64,000 nt of DNA from Planosporangium thailandense (GTDB lineage Bacteria > Actinomycetota > Actinomycetes > Mycobacteriales > Micromonosporaceae): NCBI RefSeq assembly GCF_011947195.1, contig NZ_JAATVY010000024.1:1-64000 (forward strand), in the 5' to 3' direction. This document shows, in pieces, positions 27,013-35,650 of this stretch. Every line of letters begins with the position of its first letter. Position 1 is the first letter of the stretch. Position numbers and translations under genes: made by a program. Below the pieces are notes generated by a model that was given only the letters and a program-made list of their open reading frames with translations, ran no database searches and was not told the DNA's origin.

Positions 27013-28206
27013 CCCGCCACCGACGATGACGCGATCGCCGGCGTGCCGGCCCGCTGGGTCGCCGCGCCGGCCTCCACCGACGAGGCCGCCGCGATCCTGC
27101 GCGGCGCCGCCGCCCACGACCTCACCGTCGTCGTGCGCGGCGCGGGCACCAAACAGGACTGGGCCGCCCCGCCGCGCCGGCTCGACCTGATCCTCGACAC
27201 CCGGCGCCTGGCCGGCGTCGTGGAGCACGCCGCCGGCGATCTCATCACGGTCGTCCGCGCCGGCACGCCGCTGTCCGACCTGGCCGACGCGCTGGCCCCC
27301 GCCGGGCAGCAGCTCGCCCTCGACGCCCCGCTGCCCGGCGCGACGGTCGGCGGCACGGTCGCGGTGAACACCAGCGGCCCGCGCCGCATGCGCTACGGCA
27401 CCGCACGCGACCTGCTCATCGGCGCCACCGTGATACGCGGAGACGGCGTCGTCGCCCGGGCCGGGGGAAAGGTCGTCAAGAACGTCGCCGGCTACGACCT
27501 CGGCAAGCTTCTGACGGGCTCGTACGGCACGCTCGGGCTGATCACCGAGTGCGTGTTCCGGCTGCATCCCCTGCCCGCGGCCACCGCGTACGTGTCGCGC
27601 CGGGCCACCGGCGTGGACGACGCCGGCCGGATGGCCGCCGCGGTGCTCGGCTCGCAGGTCGTGCCGAGCGCCCTCGAGGTCGACGCCGCGCCGGACGGGG
27701 GCATCGTCGTCACGGTCGGGCTCGAAGGCGTACCCGAGGGCGTCGCGGCGCGCGTCACGACGGCCCGTCAGCTCCTCGGCGGGGATCCGACCGTGTCCGG
27801 CACCGCTCCGGACGGGTGGTCGGCGTACCCCTGGGGCCCCGGCGACGTCGGGATCAAGCTGACCGGGGCGCTGTCGCGGGTACCGGCGCTGCTGGCCGCC
27901 GGCGTCGCCGCCCGGCAGCGCCACGGCGTACCCCTGGCGGTGCGCGGCTCGGCCGGCACCGGCGTCCTCTACGCCGGCCTGCCCGGTAGCTGCGCACCGG
28001 AGACCGTCGCCGGCGCCCTCGACGACCTGCGCGCGGCCGCCACCCGCGCGGGCGGTCACGCCGTCGTCGTGTGCGCCCCGCCGGCCGTACGTGACCGCGT
28101 CGACCTGTGGGGACCGGTCGACGGCCTGCACCTGATGCGTCGGGTCAAGGAGCAGTTCGACCCCGCGGGCCGGTTCGCGCCGGGCCGCTTCGTGGGAGGG
28201 ATCTGA
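26971..28206 (+). CDS. glcE: Glycolate oxidase subunit GlcE
   Basis: A 411-residue FAD-binding subunit. The FAD domain shows VVVRGAGTKQDWAAPPRRLD, GATVGGTVAVNTSGPRRMRYG and VAGYDLGKLLTGSYGTLGLI; it ends with MRRVKEQFDPAGRFAPGRFVGG. It partners GlcD. The first codon touches the glcD stop. The first 21 nt, including the ATG, are duplicated in tandem, so a second ATG at 26992 offers an equally good start seven residues later. Confidence 0.93.
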   Translation: MPFEGVVMPFEGVVPATDDDAIAGVPARWVAAPASTDEAAAILRGAAAHDLTVVVRGAGTKQDWAAPPRRLDLILDTRRLAGVVEHAAGDLITVVRAGTPLSDLADALAPAGQQLALDAPLPGATVGGTVAVNTSGPRRMRYGTARDLLIGATVIRGDGVVARAGGKVVKNVAGYDLGKLLTGSYGTLGLITECVFRLHPLPAATAYVSRRATGVDDAGRMAAAVLGSQVVPSALEVDAAPDGGIVVTVGLEGVPEGVAARVTTARQLLGGDPTVSGTAPDGWSAYPWGPGDVGIKLTGALSRVPALLAAGVAARQRHGVPLAVRGSAGTGVLYAGLPGSCAPETVAGALDDLRAAATRAGGHAVVVCAPPAVRDRVDLWGPVDGLHLMRRVKEQFDPAGRFAPGRFVGGI

Positions 28207-28207
28207 C

Positions 28208-29593
28208 GTGGCTGCCTTCGATGACGACCACCCGCCCCGGGCCGACCTGATCAACGACTGCGTGCACTGCGGCTTCTGCCTGCCCACCTGCCCCACGTAC
28301 GCGCTGTGGGGTGAGGAGATGGACTCGCCGCGCGGGCGCATCCACCTCATGAGCCAGGGCCTGGGCGGCGAACCGCTGTCCGACTCCATGGTCACGCACT
28401 TCGACCGCTGCCTCGGCTGTCTGGCGTGCGTCACCGCCTGCCCGTCCGGCGTACGGTACGACACGCTCATCGCCGACACCCGGCAGCAGGTCGAGCGGCG
28501 CCACCCCCGCCCGCTGCGCGACCGGGCGCTGCGGGCGGCCATCTTCGCGCTCTTCCCGTACCCGCGGCGGCTGCGCCTGCTGCGTGGGCCGTTGCGGGCC
28601 TACCAGGCCAGCGGGCTGCGCCGCCTGGTCGGCCGCACCGGGCTGGCGCGGCACGCGCCGACCCTGGCCATGATGGAGTCACTGGCGCCGACGCTGTCGC
28701 GACCGGTCCGACTGCCGGAGCGGATACCGCCGCGCGGGCCGCGCCGGGCGGTGGTGGGCATGCTCACCGGCTGCGTGCAGAGCGCCTTCTTCCCCGACGT
28801 CAACGCCGCGACCGCCCGCGTCCTGGCGGCCGAGGGCTGCGAGGTCCTGATCCCGCGTACGCAGGGCTGTTGCGGTGCGCTGAGCGTCCACGCCGGCCGC
28901 CGGTCCGAGGCGCGGGCGTTCGCGCGGGCGCTCATCGACGCGTTCTCCGGCGGCGACCTGGGCCACCGCGATCTGGACCACCGCGATCTGGACTACCTCG
29001 TCGTCAACGCGGCGGGGTGCGGGTCGTCGCTGAAGGAGTACGGCGAGCTGCTGGCCGACGACCCGGCGTACGCCGAGCGGGCGGCGGCGCTCAGCGCCCG
29101 GGTCCGCGACCTGTCCGAGCTCCTCGTCGAGCTGGGCCCGGTGGCGCCCCGGCATCCGCTGCCGGTGACGGTCGCCTACCACGACGCCTGCCACCTCGCG
29201 CACGGCCAGGGGGTCCGGGCGCAACCGCGCGCACTGCTGCGCGCCATCCCCGACCTGGAGCTGCGCGAGATCGCCGACCCGGAGCTCTGCTGCGGTTCGG
29301 CCGGCGTGTGGAACCTGCTCAACCCGGAGCCCGCCCGCCAGCTCGGCGAGCGCAAGGCGCGCGACGTACTGGCGACCGGCGCGCGGCTGCTCGTGACCGC
29401 CAACCCCGGATGCCTCATGCAGATCGCGGCCGCGGTGCGGCGCCTGGGCTCCGCAACCGGCGACAGCACCACCGGCCGCTGCTCCGCAGCCGGCGACAGC
29501 TCCGCAACCGGCGGCGTGGCGATCGGGCTCGCCCACACCGCTCAGGTGCTGGACGCCTCGATCCGTGGCCTGCCGGTCGACGCACTGGGCTAG
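28208..29593 (+). CDS. glcF: Glycolate oxidase iron-sulfur subunit GlcF
   Basis: A 461-residue Fe-S subunit. Two 4Fe-4S motifs occur early: [14 protein letters not shown] and [14 protein letters not shown]. Two CCG domains follow, with TQGCCGAL and [13 protein letters not shown] marking their cysteine clusters. It carries electrons from GlcDE to the quinone pool. The GTG at 28208 follows the glcE stop by one base. Two in-frame expansions, HRDLD near residues 252-262 and an ATGDS-like run near 416-436, lie in loops between the clusters. No glcR-like regulator is adjacent. Confidence 0.93.
   Translation: MAAFDDDHPPRADLINDCVHCGFCLPTCPTYALWGEEMDSPRGRIHLMSQGLGGEPLSDSMVTHFDRCLGCLACVTACPSGVRYDTLIADTRQQVERRHPRPLRDRALRAAIFALFPYPRRLRLLRGPLRAYQASGLRRLVGRTGLARHAPTLAMMESLAPTLSRPVRLPERIPPRGPRRAVVGMLTGCVQSAFFPDVNAATARVLAAEGCEVLIPRTQGCCGALSVHAGRRSEARAFARALIDAFSGGDLGHRDLDHRDLDYLVVNAAGCGSSLKEYGELLADDPAYAERAAALSARVRDLSELLVELGPVAPRHPLPVTVAYHDACHLAHGQGVRAQPRALLRAIPDLELREIADPELCCGSAGVWNLLNPEPARQLGERKARDVLATGARLLVTANPGCLMQIAAAVRRLGSATGDSTTGRCSAAGDSSATGGVAIGLAHTAQVLDASIRGLPVDALG
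28954..28998. repeat. 15-nt in-frame array in glcF
   Basis: About three units of GATCTGGACCACCGC encode repeated DLDHR; the outer copies are diverged. Confidence 0.8.
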
Positions 29594-29601
29594 TCGCCCC
29601 A

Positions 29602-29662
29602 CCCGTCGGGTTGCACTGCCCGTCGGGTTGCACTGCCCGTCGGGTTGCACTGCCCGTCGGGG
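29602..29662. repeat. 17-nt tandem array, 3.6 copies
   Basis: Perfect CCCGTCGGGTTGCACTG units just after the glcF stop codon. The frame of the pentapeptide gene is open across it but no initiation signal lies there. Confidence 0.93.
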
Positions 29663-29727
29663 AGAATGGGAACCCGCCGGGCGCCGACGGTAAGCAGGGC
29701 GCGCCGGGCGTCAGGAGGTCAGATCCA

Positions 29728-30597
29728 TTGTCCCGGGAGCGTCCAGCCCCTTCCCCCGCCGGCTCGCCCGCACACTCGCCGGCCGACTCCCCGGCCGCTG
29801 ACCGGTCCGAGCTGCGGGCCGACTGCGCACGCTGCTTCGGGCTGTGCTGCGTCGCACTTCCCTTCGCCGCCTCGGCCGACTTCGCGATCGACAAGGCGGC
29901 CGGCCAGCCGTGCGTGAACCTACGGGCGGACTTCCACTGCGGCATCCACGCGCACCTGCGCGAGCGCGGCTTCTCCGGATGTACCGCATTCGACTGCTTC
30001 GGCGCGGGACAGAAGATCTCGCAGACCACCTTCGCCGGCCGGGACTGGCGGCGCTCCCCCGACCTGGCCCGCCGGATGTTCGACGCGTTCGCCGTCATGC
30101 GGCAGCTGCACGAACTGCTGTGGTACCTGGCCGAGGCGCTGTCGCTGCCCGCGGCCGGTCCCGTCCACGATGATCTTCGCCGCGCGCTGGCCGACACCGA
30201 GCGCCTCACCCACGGCGACGCGGACGAGCTTGCGGCCCTGGACGCGGCCGCGGTCCGCGACGGCGTCAACCCGCTGCTGATGCGTACCAGCGAGCTGGTG
30301 CGGGCCGGCGTACCGGGCCGCAAGCGCAACCACCGGGGCGCCGATCTCATCGGCGCCCGGCTTCGTGGGGCCGACCTGCGGGGTGCGAATCTTCGCGGCG
30401 CCTATCTCATCGCGGCCGACCTGACGGGCGCCGATCTGCGCGCCGCCGACCTGATCGGCGCGGACCTGCGGGATGCCGACCTGCGGGGCGCCGACCTGAC
30501 CGGGAGCATCTTCCTGACCCAGCCCCAGCTCAACGCCGCCAAGGGCGACGCCACGACGAGGGTGCCACCGGCACTCACCCGTCCGGCGCACTGGTGA
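29728..30597 (+). CDS. Pentapeptide-repeat protein with N-terminal Cys cluster
   Basis: A 289-residue protein. The N-terminal part has a cysteine pattern, CARCFGLCC, then [20 protein letters not shown], like metal-chelating YkgJ-type clusters. A helical middle region follows, then about 13 pentapeptide repeats A(D/N)LxG from about residue 205 to 258, which should form a short right-handed beta-helix. I take the TTG at 29728 as start because AGGAGG sits 9 nt before it; no ATG or GTG is better placed. Role unknown. Some pentapeptide proteins mimic DNA to protect gyrase, but this helix is short. Confidence 0.75.
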   Translation: MSRERPAPSPAGSPAHSPADSPAADRSELRADCARCFGLCCVALPFAASADFAIDKAAGQPCVNLRADFHCGIHAHLRERGFSGCTAFDCFGAGQKISQTTFAGRDWRRSPDLARRMFDAFAVMRQLHELLWYLAEALSLPAAGPVHDDLRRALADTERLTHGDADELAALDAAAVRDGVNPLLMRTSELVRAGVPGRKRNHRGADLIGARLRGADLRGANLRGAYLIAADLTGADLRAADLIGADLRDADLRGADLTGSIFLTQPQLNAAKGDATTRVPPALTRPAHW

Positions 30598-30644
30598 ACC
30601 GACCCCGCCGATTGGCGCTTGCGAGTTTCGGGTACCCGGCAGGC

Positions 30645-30914
30645 ATGAGCGAGCAGGCCGTACCGGAACGCGACCCGCAGCGGCGGACCGACGACGTGCG
30701 GGCGGACGCGGTAGCCGCCGAGGACACGGCCGAGGAGGACGTCATCGTCGGCGACGATCCGGGTAGCCGCACCGGGCAGGTGCTCGGCCAGAGCGTGCCG
30801 ATCCCCACCGACGCGGCGGTGGCCGGCCCGGGTGACCCGGAGACCGGCGCGGTACGCGACGAGGAGGGACGGCCGACGACGGAGAAGCCGTACACGGGGA
30901 AGCCGTCCACCTAG
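30645..30914 (+). CDS. Hypothetical acidic protein
   Basis: An 89-residue hydrophilic, acidic protein (MSEQAVPERD ... EKPYTGKPST), predicted disordered with no cysteine or membrane segment. It starts 47 nt after the pentapeptide gene and may be co-transcribed with it. No family recognised. Codon use has the expected third-position GC bias. Confidence 0.55.
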   Translation: MSEQAVPERDPQRRTDDVRADAVAAEDTAEEDVIVGDDPGSRTGQVLGQSVPIPTDAAVAGPGDPETGAVRDEEGRPTTEKPYTGKPST

Positions 30915-31139
30915 TCCTACTTGGACGGTGACGGGCGCGCCGGGAAGATCCGCCGCGGGCTCGCGGGGCACTCCTCCCCGTCGGTCGGAACCCGGTAGGT
31001 CAGCGGCGGCCCGAGCAGCAGCGCCATCGGCACGGTCGCCGCCGGCAACACGTCGGCATCGAGGGCTGCCGGCCCGAGCCACTTGCGGCCGAGCGGTGAT
31101 CGTACGCGCGCCGAACACGTCCGGCAGCTCCTCGCGGAG

Positions 31140-31159
31140 TGTACCGGCCAGACGGTACA
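31140..31159. promoter_or_regulatory. TetR-type operator before tetR-smr
   Basis: Perfect palindrome TGTACCG-6 nt-CGGTACA immediately upstream of the regulator start; the candidate -10 hexamer TACAGT (31156-31161) overlaps its right arm. This is the expected site of autorepression. Confidence 0.6.
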
Positions 31160-31167
31160 GTAGCTCT

Positions 31168-31704
31168 GTGACGGACACGCGGGATCGACTCCTGGACGCC
31201 GCGACCGACGTGCTGCTGCGCGACGGCGCGCAGGCGCTGACCCTCGACGCGGTCGCCAGGCAGGCACAGGTCAGCAAGGGCGGACTGCTCTACCACTTCC
31301 CGAGCAAGCAGGCGCTCGTCGCCGGCATGGTCGACCGGCTCGTCGGCCACTTCGACGCGGCGCTCACCGCCGCCGGCGAGACGCCCGGCGCCGCCACCCG
31401 CGTGTACCTGCAGGCCTCGGTCGAGCCGCGGAACACAGCCACGGGCGCCGCCGCCGACCGTGCCACCGCGGCGCTGTTCGCCGCGTCCATCGTCGACCCC
31501 GACGCGCTCCGACCGCTGCGCGAGGTGTACCAGGCGTGGCAACGGCGGCTGGAGAACGACGGCATCGACCCGGCCGTCGCCACGGCGGTGCGGCTAGCCG
31601 TCGACGGGTGGTGGCTGTCCCGCCTGGTCGATCTGGCGCCGCCCGCACCGGGGCTGCACGAACGGGTGTACGTGTTGCTCACGAACCTCATCGACGGGAG
31701 CTGA
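31168..31704 (+). CDS. TetR family regulator of the SMR pump
   Basis: A 178-residue TetR repressor. The DNA-binding region LDAATDVLLRDGAQALTLDAVARQAQVSKGGLLYHFPSKQALVAGMV is canonical (residues about 9-55). The GTG at 31168 has no ribosome binding site and follows a -10-like TACAGT by 6 nt, so the mRNA may be leaderless. The SMR transporter gene follows after 3 nt in the same direction, and a perfect palindrome overlaps the promoter. It very likely represses itself and the pump and is released by a cationic drug. Confidence 0.92.
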   Translation: MTDTRDRLLDAATDVLLRDGAQALTLDAVARQAQVSKGGLLYHFPSKQALVAGMVDRLVGHFDAALTAAGETPGAATRVYLQASVEPRNTATGAAADRATAALFAASIVDPDALRPLREVYQAWQRRLENDGIDPAVATAVRLAVDGWWLSRLVDLAPPAPGLHERVYVLLTNLIDGS

Positions 31705-31707
31705 CCG

Positions 31708-32037
31708 ATGGCCTGGTTGATGCTCGCCGCCGCGATCGCCACCGAGGTCGCCGCGACGCTGGGCCTGCGCGGCACCGCCGGAGAGTTCCGGCTGCTCCCG
31801 ATGCTGCTCGTGATCGTCGGCTACGTCGCTTCGTTCACGCTGATGGCGTTCGCGCTGCGTACCCTCAACGTCGGCGTGGTGTACGCGATCTGGGCCGGCG
31901 CCGGGACCGCGGGAGTGACGATCGCAGCCGCGCTTCTGTACGGCGAACGCCTGAACCTGACCGCGGTGGGCGGCATGGCCCTCATCGTCGTCGGCGTCGT
32001 CATCCTCGCCGCGTCCGGGGCCACCCGCCACGGCTGA
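31708..32037 (+). CDS. Small multidrug resistance (SMR) transporter
   Basis: A 109-residue four-helix protein of the EmrE/QacE/Gdx type. The essential membrane glutamate is E13 in AAAIATEVAAT; the YAIWAGAGTAGVTI stretch and GERLNLTAVGGMALIVVGVVIL follow the family. It exports cationic compounds or guanidinium in exchange for protons as an antiparallel dimer. Operon with the TetR gene. The WAGAG variant does not clearly separate Qac from Gdx types. Confidence 0.92.
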   Translation: MAWLMLAAAIATEVAATLGLRGTAGEFRLLPMLLVIVGYVASFTLMAFALRTLNVGVVYAIWAGAGTAGVTIAAALLYGERLNLTAVGGMALIVVGVVILAASGATRHG

Positions 32038-32040
32038 GGA

Positions 32041-32844
32041 TCAGCGGGGCGTCACCACCAGGGTCTGCATCCCCTGCCCGACCGGGCCGTCGTGATCGGA
32101 CAGCCGGCTCGCGGCGAGCGCGGCGCCGTCCGGGCCGATCGTGGTGACCGCGTCCATCAGTACCCACTCCCCGCGCGGATCCCGGTGCAGCACCACCGTC
32201 AGGTCGACGTTGACGAACAGCCACCGGGCCGGGTCGAGCCGGGCGCTCACCCCGTTGCCCGAGTCAGCGATCATCATGGTCCGGCAGAACGGGCTCGTCT
32301 CCTCCCCCGCCACCAGCGGCAGTCGCGGCCGCATCCACACCCTGGCCGGCCCCGGCTCCACGAAGTCGCCGGAGACGAAGCGCCACTCCATCGCCTCCAT
32401 GTACCCGCCGGCGTGCACGCCTGGCCAGGGCCGGGCGGCGCTCACCGGCGGCAGCGCGGGCACGGCGCCGGCACCGGCCTCGCTGCCAGGATCAGCGCCG
32501 GACCCGGACGGCTGCTGCGGTCCGCGCGCCAGCCGCCAGCCCCGCGCGTGGAGCACCTCCTGACCATCGGCCTCCGCGACACCTTCAACGAGCGTGATCC
32601 GCCGGCCCGGACGTACGGTGCGCACCCGCAGCGTCAGCGGCGCGACCGGCACCGGACGGAGAATGTCGACCGCGACCCGCGCCAACCGCTGGCCCTCGAT
32701 CGGCTCGTGGCGTTCGAACGCTCGGGCGAACAGGGCCGACGGCGGGCCGGCATGCTGTGACCCGGCATCCCAGGGGCCGGCCGTGGCCGGTGTCGACATG
32801 AAGGTGTCCGGACCCGCCGGCTCGTAGAAGGCGTCGTAACCCAC
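32041..32844 (-). CDS. Acyl-CoA thioesterase family protein (double hotdog)
   Basis: A 267-residue protein similar to actinobacterial thioesterase family proteins related to TesB. The first hotdog contains WDAGSQHAGPPSALFARAFE and LARVAVDILRPVPVAPLTL; the second ends with WLFVNVDLTVVLHRDPRGEWVLMDAVTTIGPDGAALAASRLSD. Substrate chain length is unknown. It is convergent with the SMR gene with only 3 nt between stops. Confidence 0.85.
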   Translation of the reverse strand: MGYDAFYEPAGPDTFMSTPATAGPWDAGSQHAGPPSALFARAFERHEPIEGQRLARVAVDILRPVPVAPLTLRVRTVRPGRRITLVEGVAEADGQEVLHARGWRLARGPQQPSGSGADPGSEAGAGAVPALPPVSAARPWPGVHAGGYMEAMEWRFVSGDFVEPGPARVWMRPRLPLVAGEETSPFCRTMMIADSGNGVSARLDPARWLFVNVDLTVVLHRDPRGEWVLMDAVTTIGPDGAALAASRLSDHDGPVGQGMQTLVVTPR

Positions 32845-32979
32845 GAGGGCACCCTACGCCGGCAAGGACGGCCGACGGGTGGGTCCTCGCGCGCGTACGC
32901 TGGCGGCGGCGGTCGGCAGTGGTTGTCATCGACAGTCGCCGCCGACCGCCGCCGCTGGCGCAAGCCCGCGCCGGATGCG

Positions 32980-35331
32980 CTACCCGACCGTGAAGGTCGC
33001 CGTGGCGTCCCCAGCGGACAGCACGTAGGACCCGGCCTCCACACGGGCCGGACCGGAGCCGTCGATGTCGCCCGGGGTCACCCCCAGCCGCGACACCGGG
33101 AAGGTCAGGTGCACCGTACGGATCTGCCCGGCCCCGAGCGCGACCCTCGTGAAGGCGACCAGCCGCTTCGCCGGCACCAGGACCGGGCTGGTGGGCTGGC
33201 TGACGTACACGGGTACGACCAGGTCACCGGCGCGCGAGCCGGTGTTGGCCACGGTGACGTCGACGCCGAGAGTGTCGCCGGCGCGCACACGCGGCCGGTT
33301 CACCGTCACCGTGCTCATGCGGTAGCTGGTGTACGACAGGCCCGCGCCGAACGCGAACGCCGGGCTGTAGCCGGAGTCCTGGCCGCCGTTGGTACCCGGC
33401 AACTGCTGGTAGTACTCGGGCTCGTTGCCGAGGTCCTTAGGCCAGGAGACCGACAGCCGGCCGCTGGGGTTGGCCCGGCCGTAGAGGATGTCGGCGACGG
33501 CGTTGCCACCTTCGGTGCCCGGCAGCCAGGCGGCGAGCAGGCCGGCGGTGTTCCCGGCGGCGCCGAGCACCAGCGGCCGCCCAGCGACGACCACGACGAT
33601 GACCGGCTTCCCGGTCGCCTGCAGCGAGGCGACGAGCGACTGCTGGTCGGCCGGAACCTCCGGTCGGGGCGCGTCGGCCGGCCCCTCGGCGCCCGGCTTC
33701 TCGCCGACCACGACCACGACCGCGTCCGCCGACTTCGCCTGGTCGACGGCGGCGGCGCCGTCGGGCACGTACGCGACGGTCGTGCCCGCCGGCGCACCCG
33801 CCTTCAGCCCCTGGGCGATGGTGGTGCCGGGGACTGTGACGCCGTCCGGGATGCCCTGCCACCCGATCGTCCAGCCGCCGGTCTGGTTGGGCATCGAGTC
33901 GGCGCTCGGCCCGGTCACCACGATGTGCTTGCCGGGTGCCAGCGGCAGGACGCCGTTGTCGTTGCGCAGCAGCACCATCGACTCTGTGGCGGCCTTGCGG
34001 GCCAGGTCGGAGTCGGCGCCGAGCACGACGGCGTCGGCCTTGGACTCGTCGACGTACGGATGCTCGAACAGCCCGAGGGTGAACTTCAGCGACAGCACCC
34101 GACCGACCGCCTCGTCCAACCGCTTCTTCGAGATGAGGCCGCGCTTGACGGCGTCGACGGCGGAGGCGTGGAAGCTGCGATCGTCCGGGGGCACCATCGC
34201 CATGTCGACCCCGGCGTTGACGGCCGCCGCGATGGCGCCCGGGTAGTCGGCAGCGACATGGTAGGCGTTCTTGAGGTTCAACACGTCGTTCCAGTCGCTG
34301 ATCACCACGCCCTTGAAGTGCCACTGGTTACGCAGCACGTCGGTGAGCAGGTAGTGCGACGCGTGCGCCGGCACGCCGTTGACCGCGCCGGAGTTCACCA
34401 TGACGGTGAGCGCCCCGGCGTCCACGGCCGCCTTGTACGACGGCAGGATCGTGTCCCGCAGGTAGCGCGGGGACAGGTCGGCCGGCACCCGGTCGTGGCC
34501 GTTGGACGGTTCGGAGTACCCGGCGAAGTGTTTGACGGTGGCCGCCACCTTGCGCCCGCTCGCTGCGTTCTGCAGGCCCCGCACCACGCTGGCCGCGTTC
34601 GCGCCGGCCAGCAGCGGATCCTCCGAGAAGGTCTCGTAGTAGCGGCCCCAGCGCTGGTCACGGGCGAGGTCGGCGACCGGGGCGAAGTCCCATACCGCGC
34701 CGGTGGCGGCCACCGCGCGCTGGGTGGACTCGGCTGTCCTGCCGGCCAGTGTCGGGTCCCAGGCGGAACCGAGGCCGATCTGCTGCGGGAAGATCGTCGC
34801 ACCGAGGACGTTGTTGTGCCCGTGCACCGCGTCGACGCCGTAGACGATGGGTACGTGTAGCCGGGAGTGCCCGATCGCGTACTTCTGCACCGTGTTGATC
34901 ATGATGGCCCAGTCCCGTGGGGTGTTCGTCCTGGGCCCCATGCCGCCGCCGGACAGGACCGAGCCGGTCGCTTCGTCGGCGAGCACCTGCTTCATGCACG
35001 CCTCGGTGAAGTCGCCACCGCTCCAGTTGCAGTCGCCGAGCATGCGGTCGACGGCGATCTGTTCCAGTTGGCCGACCTTCTCGTCCACGGTCATGCGGCG
35101 GAGCAGGTCCTGTACGCGGGCGGCGACGGGCGCGCCGGCCCGCAGGTAGACCACGCCGCCGTCGGCGGACGCCCGGTCGGCGGAGGCGGGCACGGTCACG
35201 GTGAGGCCGGCGCAGGCGCCGGCGAGCACGATGGCGGTCAGCCGGCGCAGCCGGCGTCGCTCATGGAGTCGGCCATGGGATCGGCCGTGGGATCGGCCGT
35301 GGGATCGGCCGTGGGGTGGACACGATGACAT
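32980..35331 (-). CDS. Secreted GH3 beta-glucosidase
   Basis: A 783-residue glycoside hydrolase family 3 enzyme: signal peptide, (alpha/beta)8 domain, alpha/beta sandwich and C-terminal fibronectin-III-like domain. The nucleophile aspartate is in GVVISDWND; the sandwich begins around ESMVLLRNDNGVLPL. It should release glucose from cello-oligosaccharides outside the cell. I chose the ATG at 35331; the basic n-region of its signal peptide is stretched by HGRS repeats. A CebR-like operator lies about 80 nt upstream and a ROK regulator gene precedes it on the same strand. Confidence 0.93.
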   Translation of the reverse strand: MSSCPPHGRSHGRSHGRSHGRLHERRRLRRLTAIVLAGACAGLTVTVPASADRASADGGVVYLRAGAPVAARVQDLLRRMTVDEKVGQLEQIAVDRMLGDCNWSGGDFTEACMKQVLADEATGSVLSGGGMGPRTNTPRDWAIMINTVQKYAIGHSRLHVPIVYGVDAVHGHNNVLGATIFPQQIGLGSAWDPTLAGRTAESTQRAVAATGAVWDFAPVADLARDQRWGRYYETFSEDPLLAGANAASVVRGLQNAASGRKVAATVKHFAGYSEPSNGHDRVPADLSPRYLRDTILPSYKAAVDAGALTVMVNSGAVNGVPAHASHYLLTDVLRNQWHFKGVVISDWNDVLNLKNAYHVAADYPGAIAAAVNAGVDMAMVPPDDRSFHASAVDAVKRGLISKKRLDEAVGRVLSLKFTLGLFEHPYVDESKADAVVLGADSDLARKAATESMVLLRNDNGVLPLAPGKHIVVTGPSADSMPNQTGGWTIGWQGIPDGVTVPGTTIAQGLKAGAPAGTTVAYVPDGAAAVDQAKSADAVVVVVGEKPGAEGPADAPRPEVPADQQSLVASLQATGKPVIVVVVAGRPLVLGAAGNTAGLLAAWLPGTEGGNAVADILYGRANPSGRLSVSWPKDLGNEPEYYQQLPGTNGGQDSGYSPAFAFGAGLSYTSYRMSTVTVNRPRVRAGDTLGVDVTVANTGSRAGDLVVPVYVSQPTSPVLVPAKRLVAFTRVALGAGQIRTVHLTFPVSRLGVTPGDIDGSGPARVEAGSYVLSAGDATATFTVG
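35269..35316. repeat. 12-nt in-frame array in the GH3 signal peptide
   Basis: Four copies of TCGGCCGTGGGA (plus-strand reading) encode HGRS units in the positively charged start of the signal peptide. Confidence 0.93.
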
Positions 35332-35408
35332 TGTGGACTCCGATCTCGCCGGATGGGGCGGAGTCGACCGGCCGCCGGCCATCGCGGCGTCAGGGCGGGA
35401 CAAACCTC

Positions 35409-35422
35409 GGGGAGCGCTCTCA
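35409..35422. promoter_or_regulatory. CebR-like operator upstream of the GH3 gene
   Basis: GGGGAGCGCTCTCA matches 12 of 14 positions of the palindromic cellobiose-repressor box TGGGAGCGCTCCCA known from Streptomyces and Thermobifida. It lies 78-91 nt before the GH3 start, a normal promoter position, and predicts induction by cellobiose. Confidence 0.65.
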
Positions 35423-35536
35423 CGCATTGATCGGACGCTATGCCGACACTCGGGAGCCCGTCAATATAAGGCTTAAAAAAAGCACGTGATCAAGGGGATC
35501 GGCGGCGCCCCGCCCTGCTCCCCGCGTCCCTCCCCG

Positions 35537-35584
35537 GATCTTGGGGATTTTGACACCGAATACGGTGTCAAAATCCCCAAGATC
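35537..35584. repeat. 48-nt GATCTTGG palindrome, copy 2
   Basis: Perfect 22-bp arms around AATA. It lies between the 3' end of the ROK gene and the GH3 promoter, where it could also terminate ROK transcription. Only the outer eight bases match the other two copies. Confidence 0.95.
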
Positions 35585-35650
35585 TGTGAGTGGTTGTTGT
35601 CAAGCGGTGGCGTGGGGCTGGCGCAACAGCCGCGAGCGGATTCGGAGCGG

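Noticed and set aside
26350-28542. 730-residue minus-strand frame over glcDEF
   Set aside because: No domain signature; lies opposite three well-recognised genes and has shadow composition.
28426-30597. 723-residue frame as one protein ending in the pentapeptide domain
   Set aside because: Its first 430 residues are a shadow of glcF and a 17-nt array; the AGGAGG-TTG start at 29728 fits the real domain.
30917-31267. Minus-strand frame with a hydrophobic stretch (LPAATVPMALLLGPPLTY), possible small exported protein divergent from tetR
   Set aside because: No start codon or ribosome binding site between the stretch and the TetR coding region; at best a remnant.
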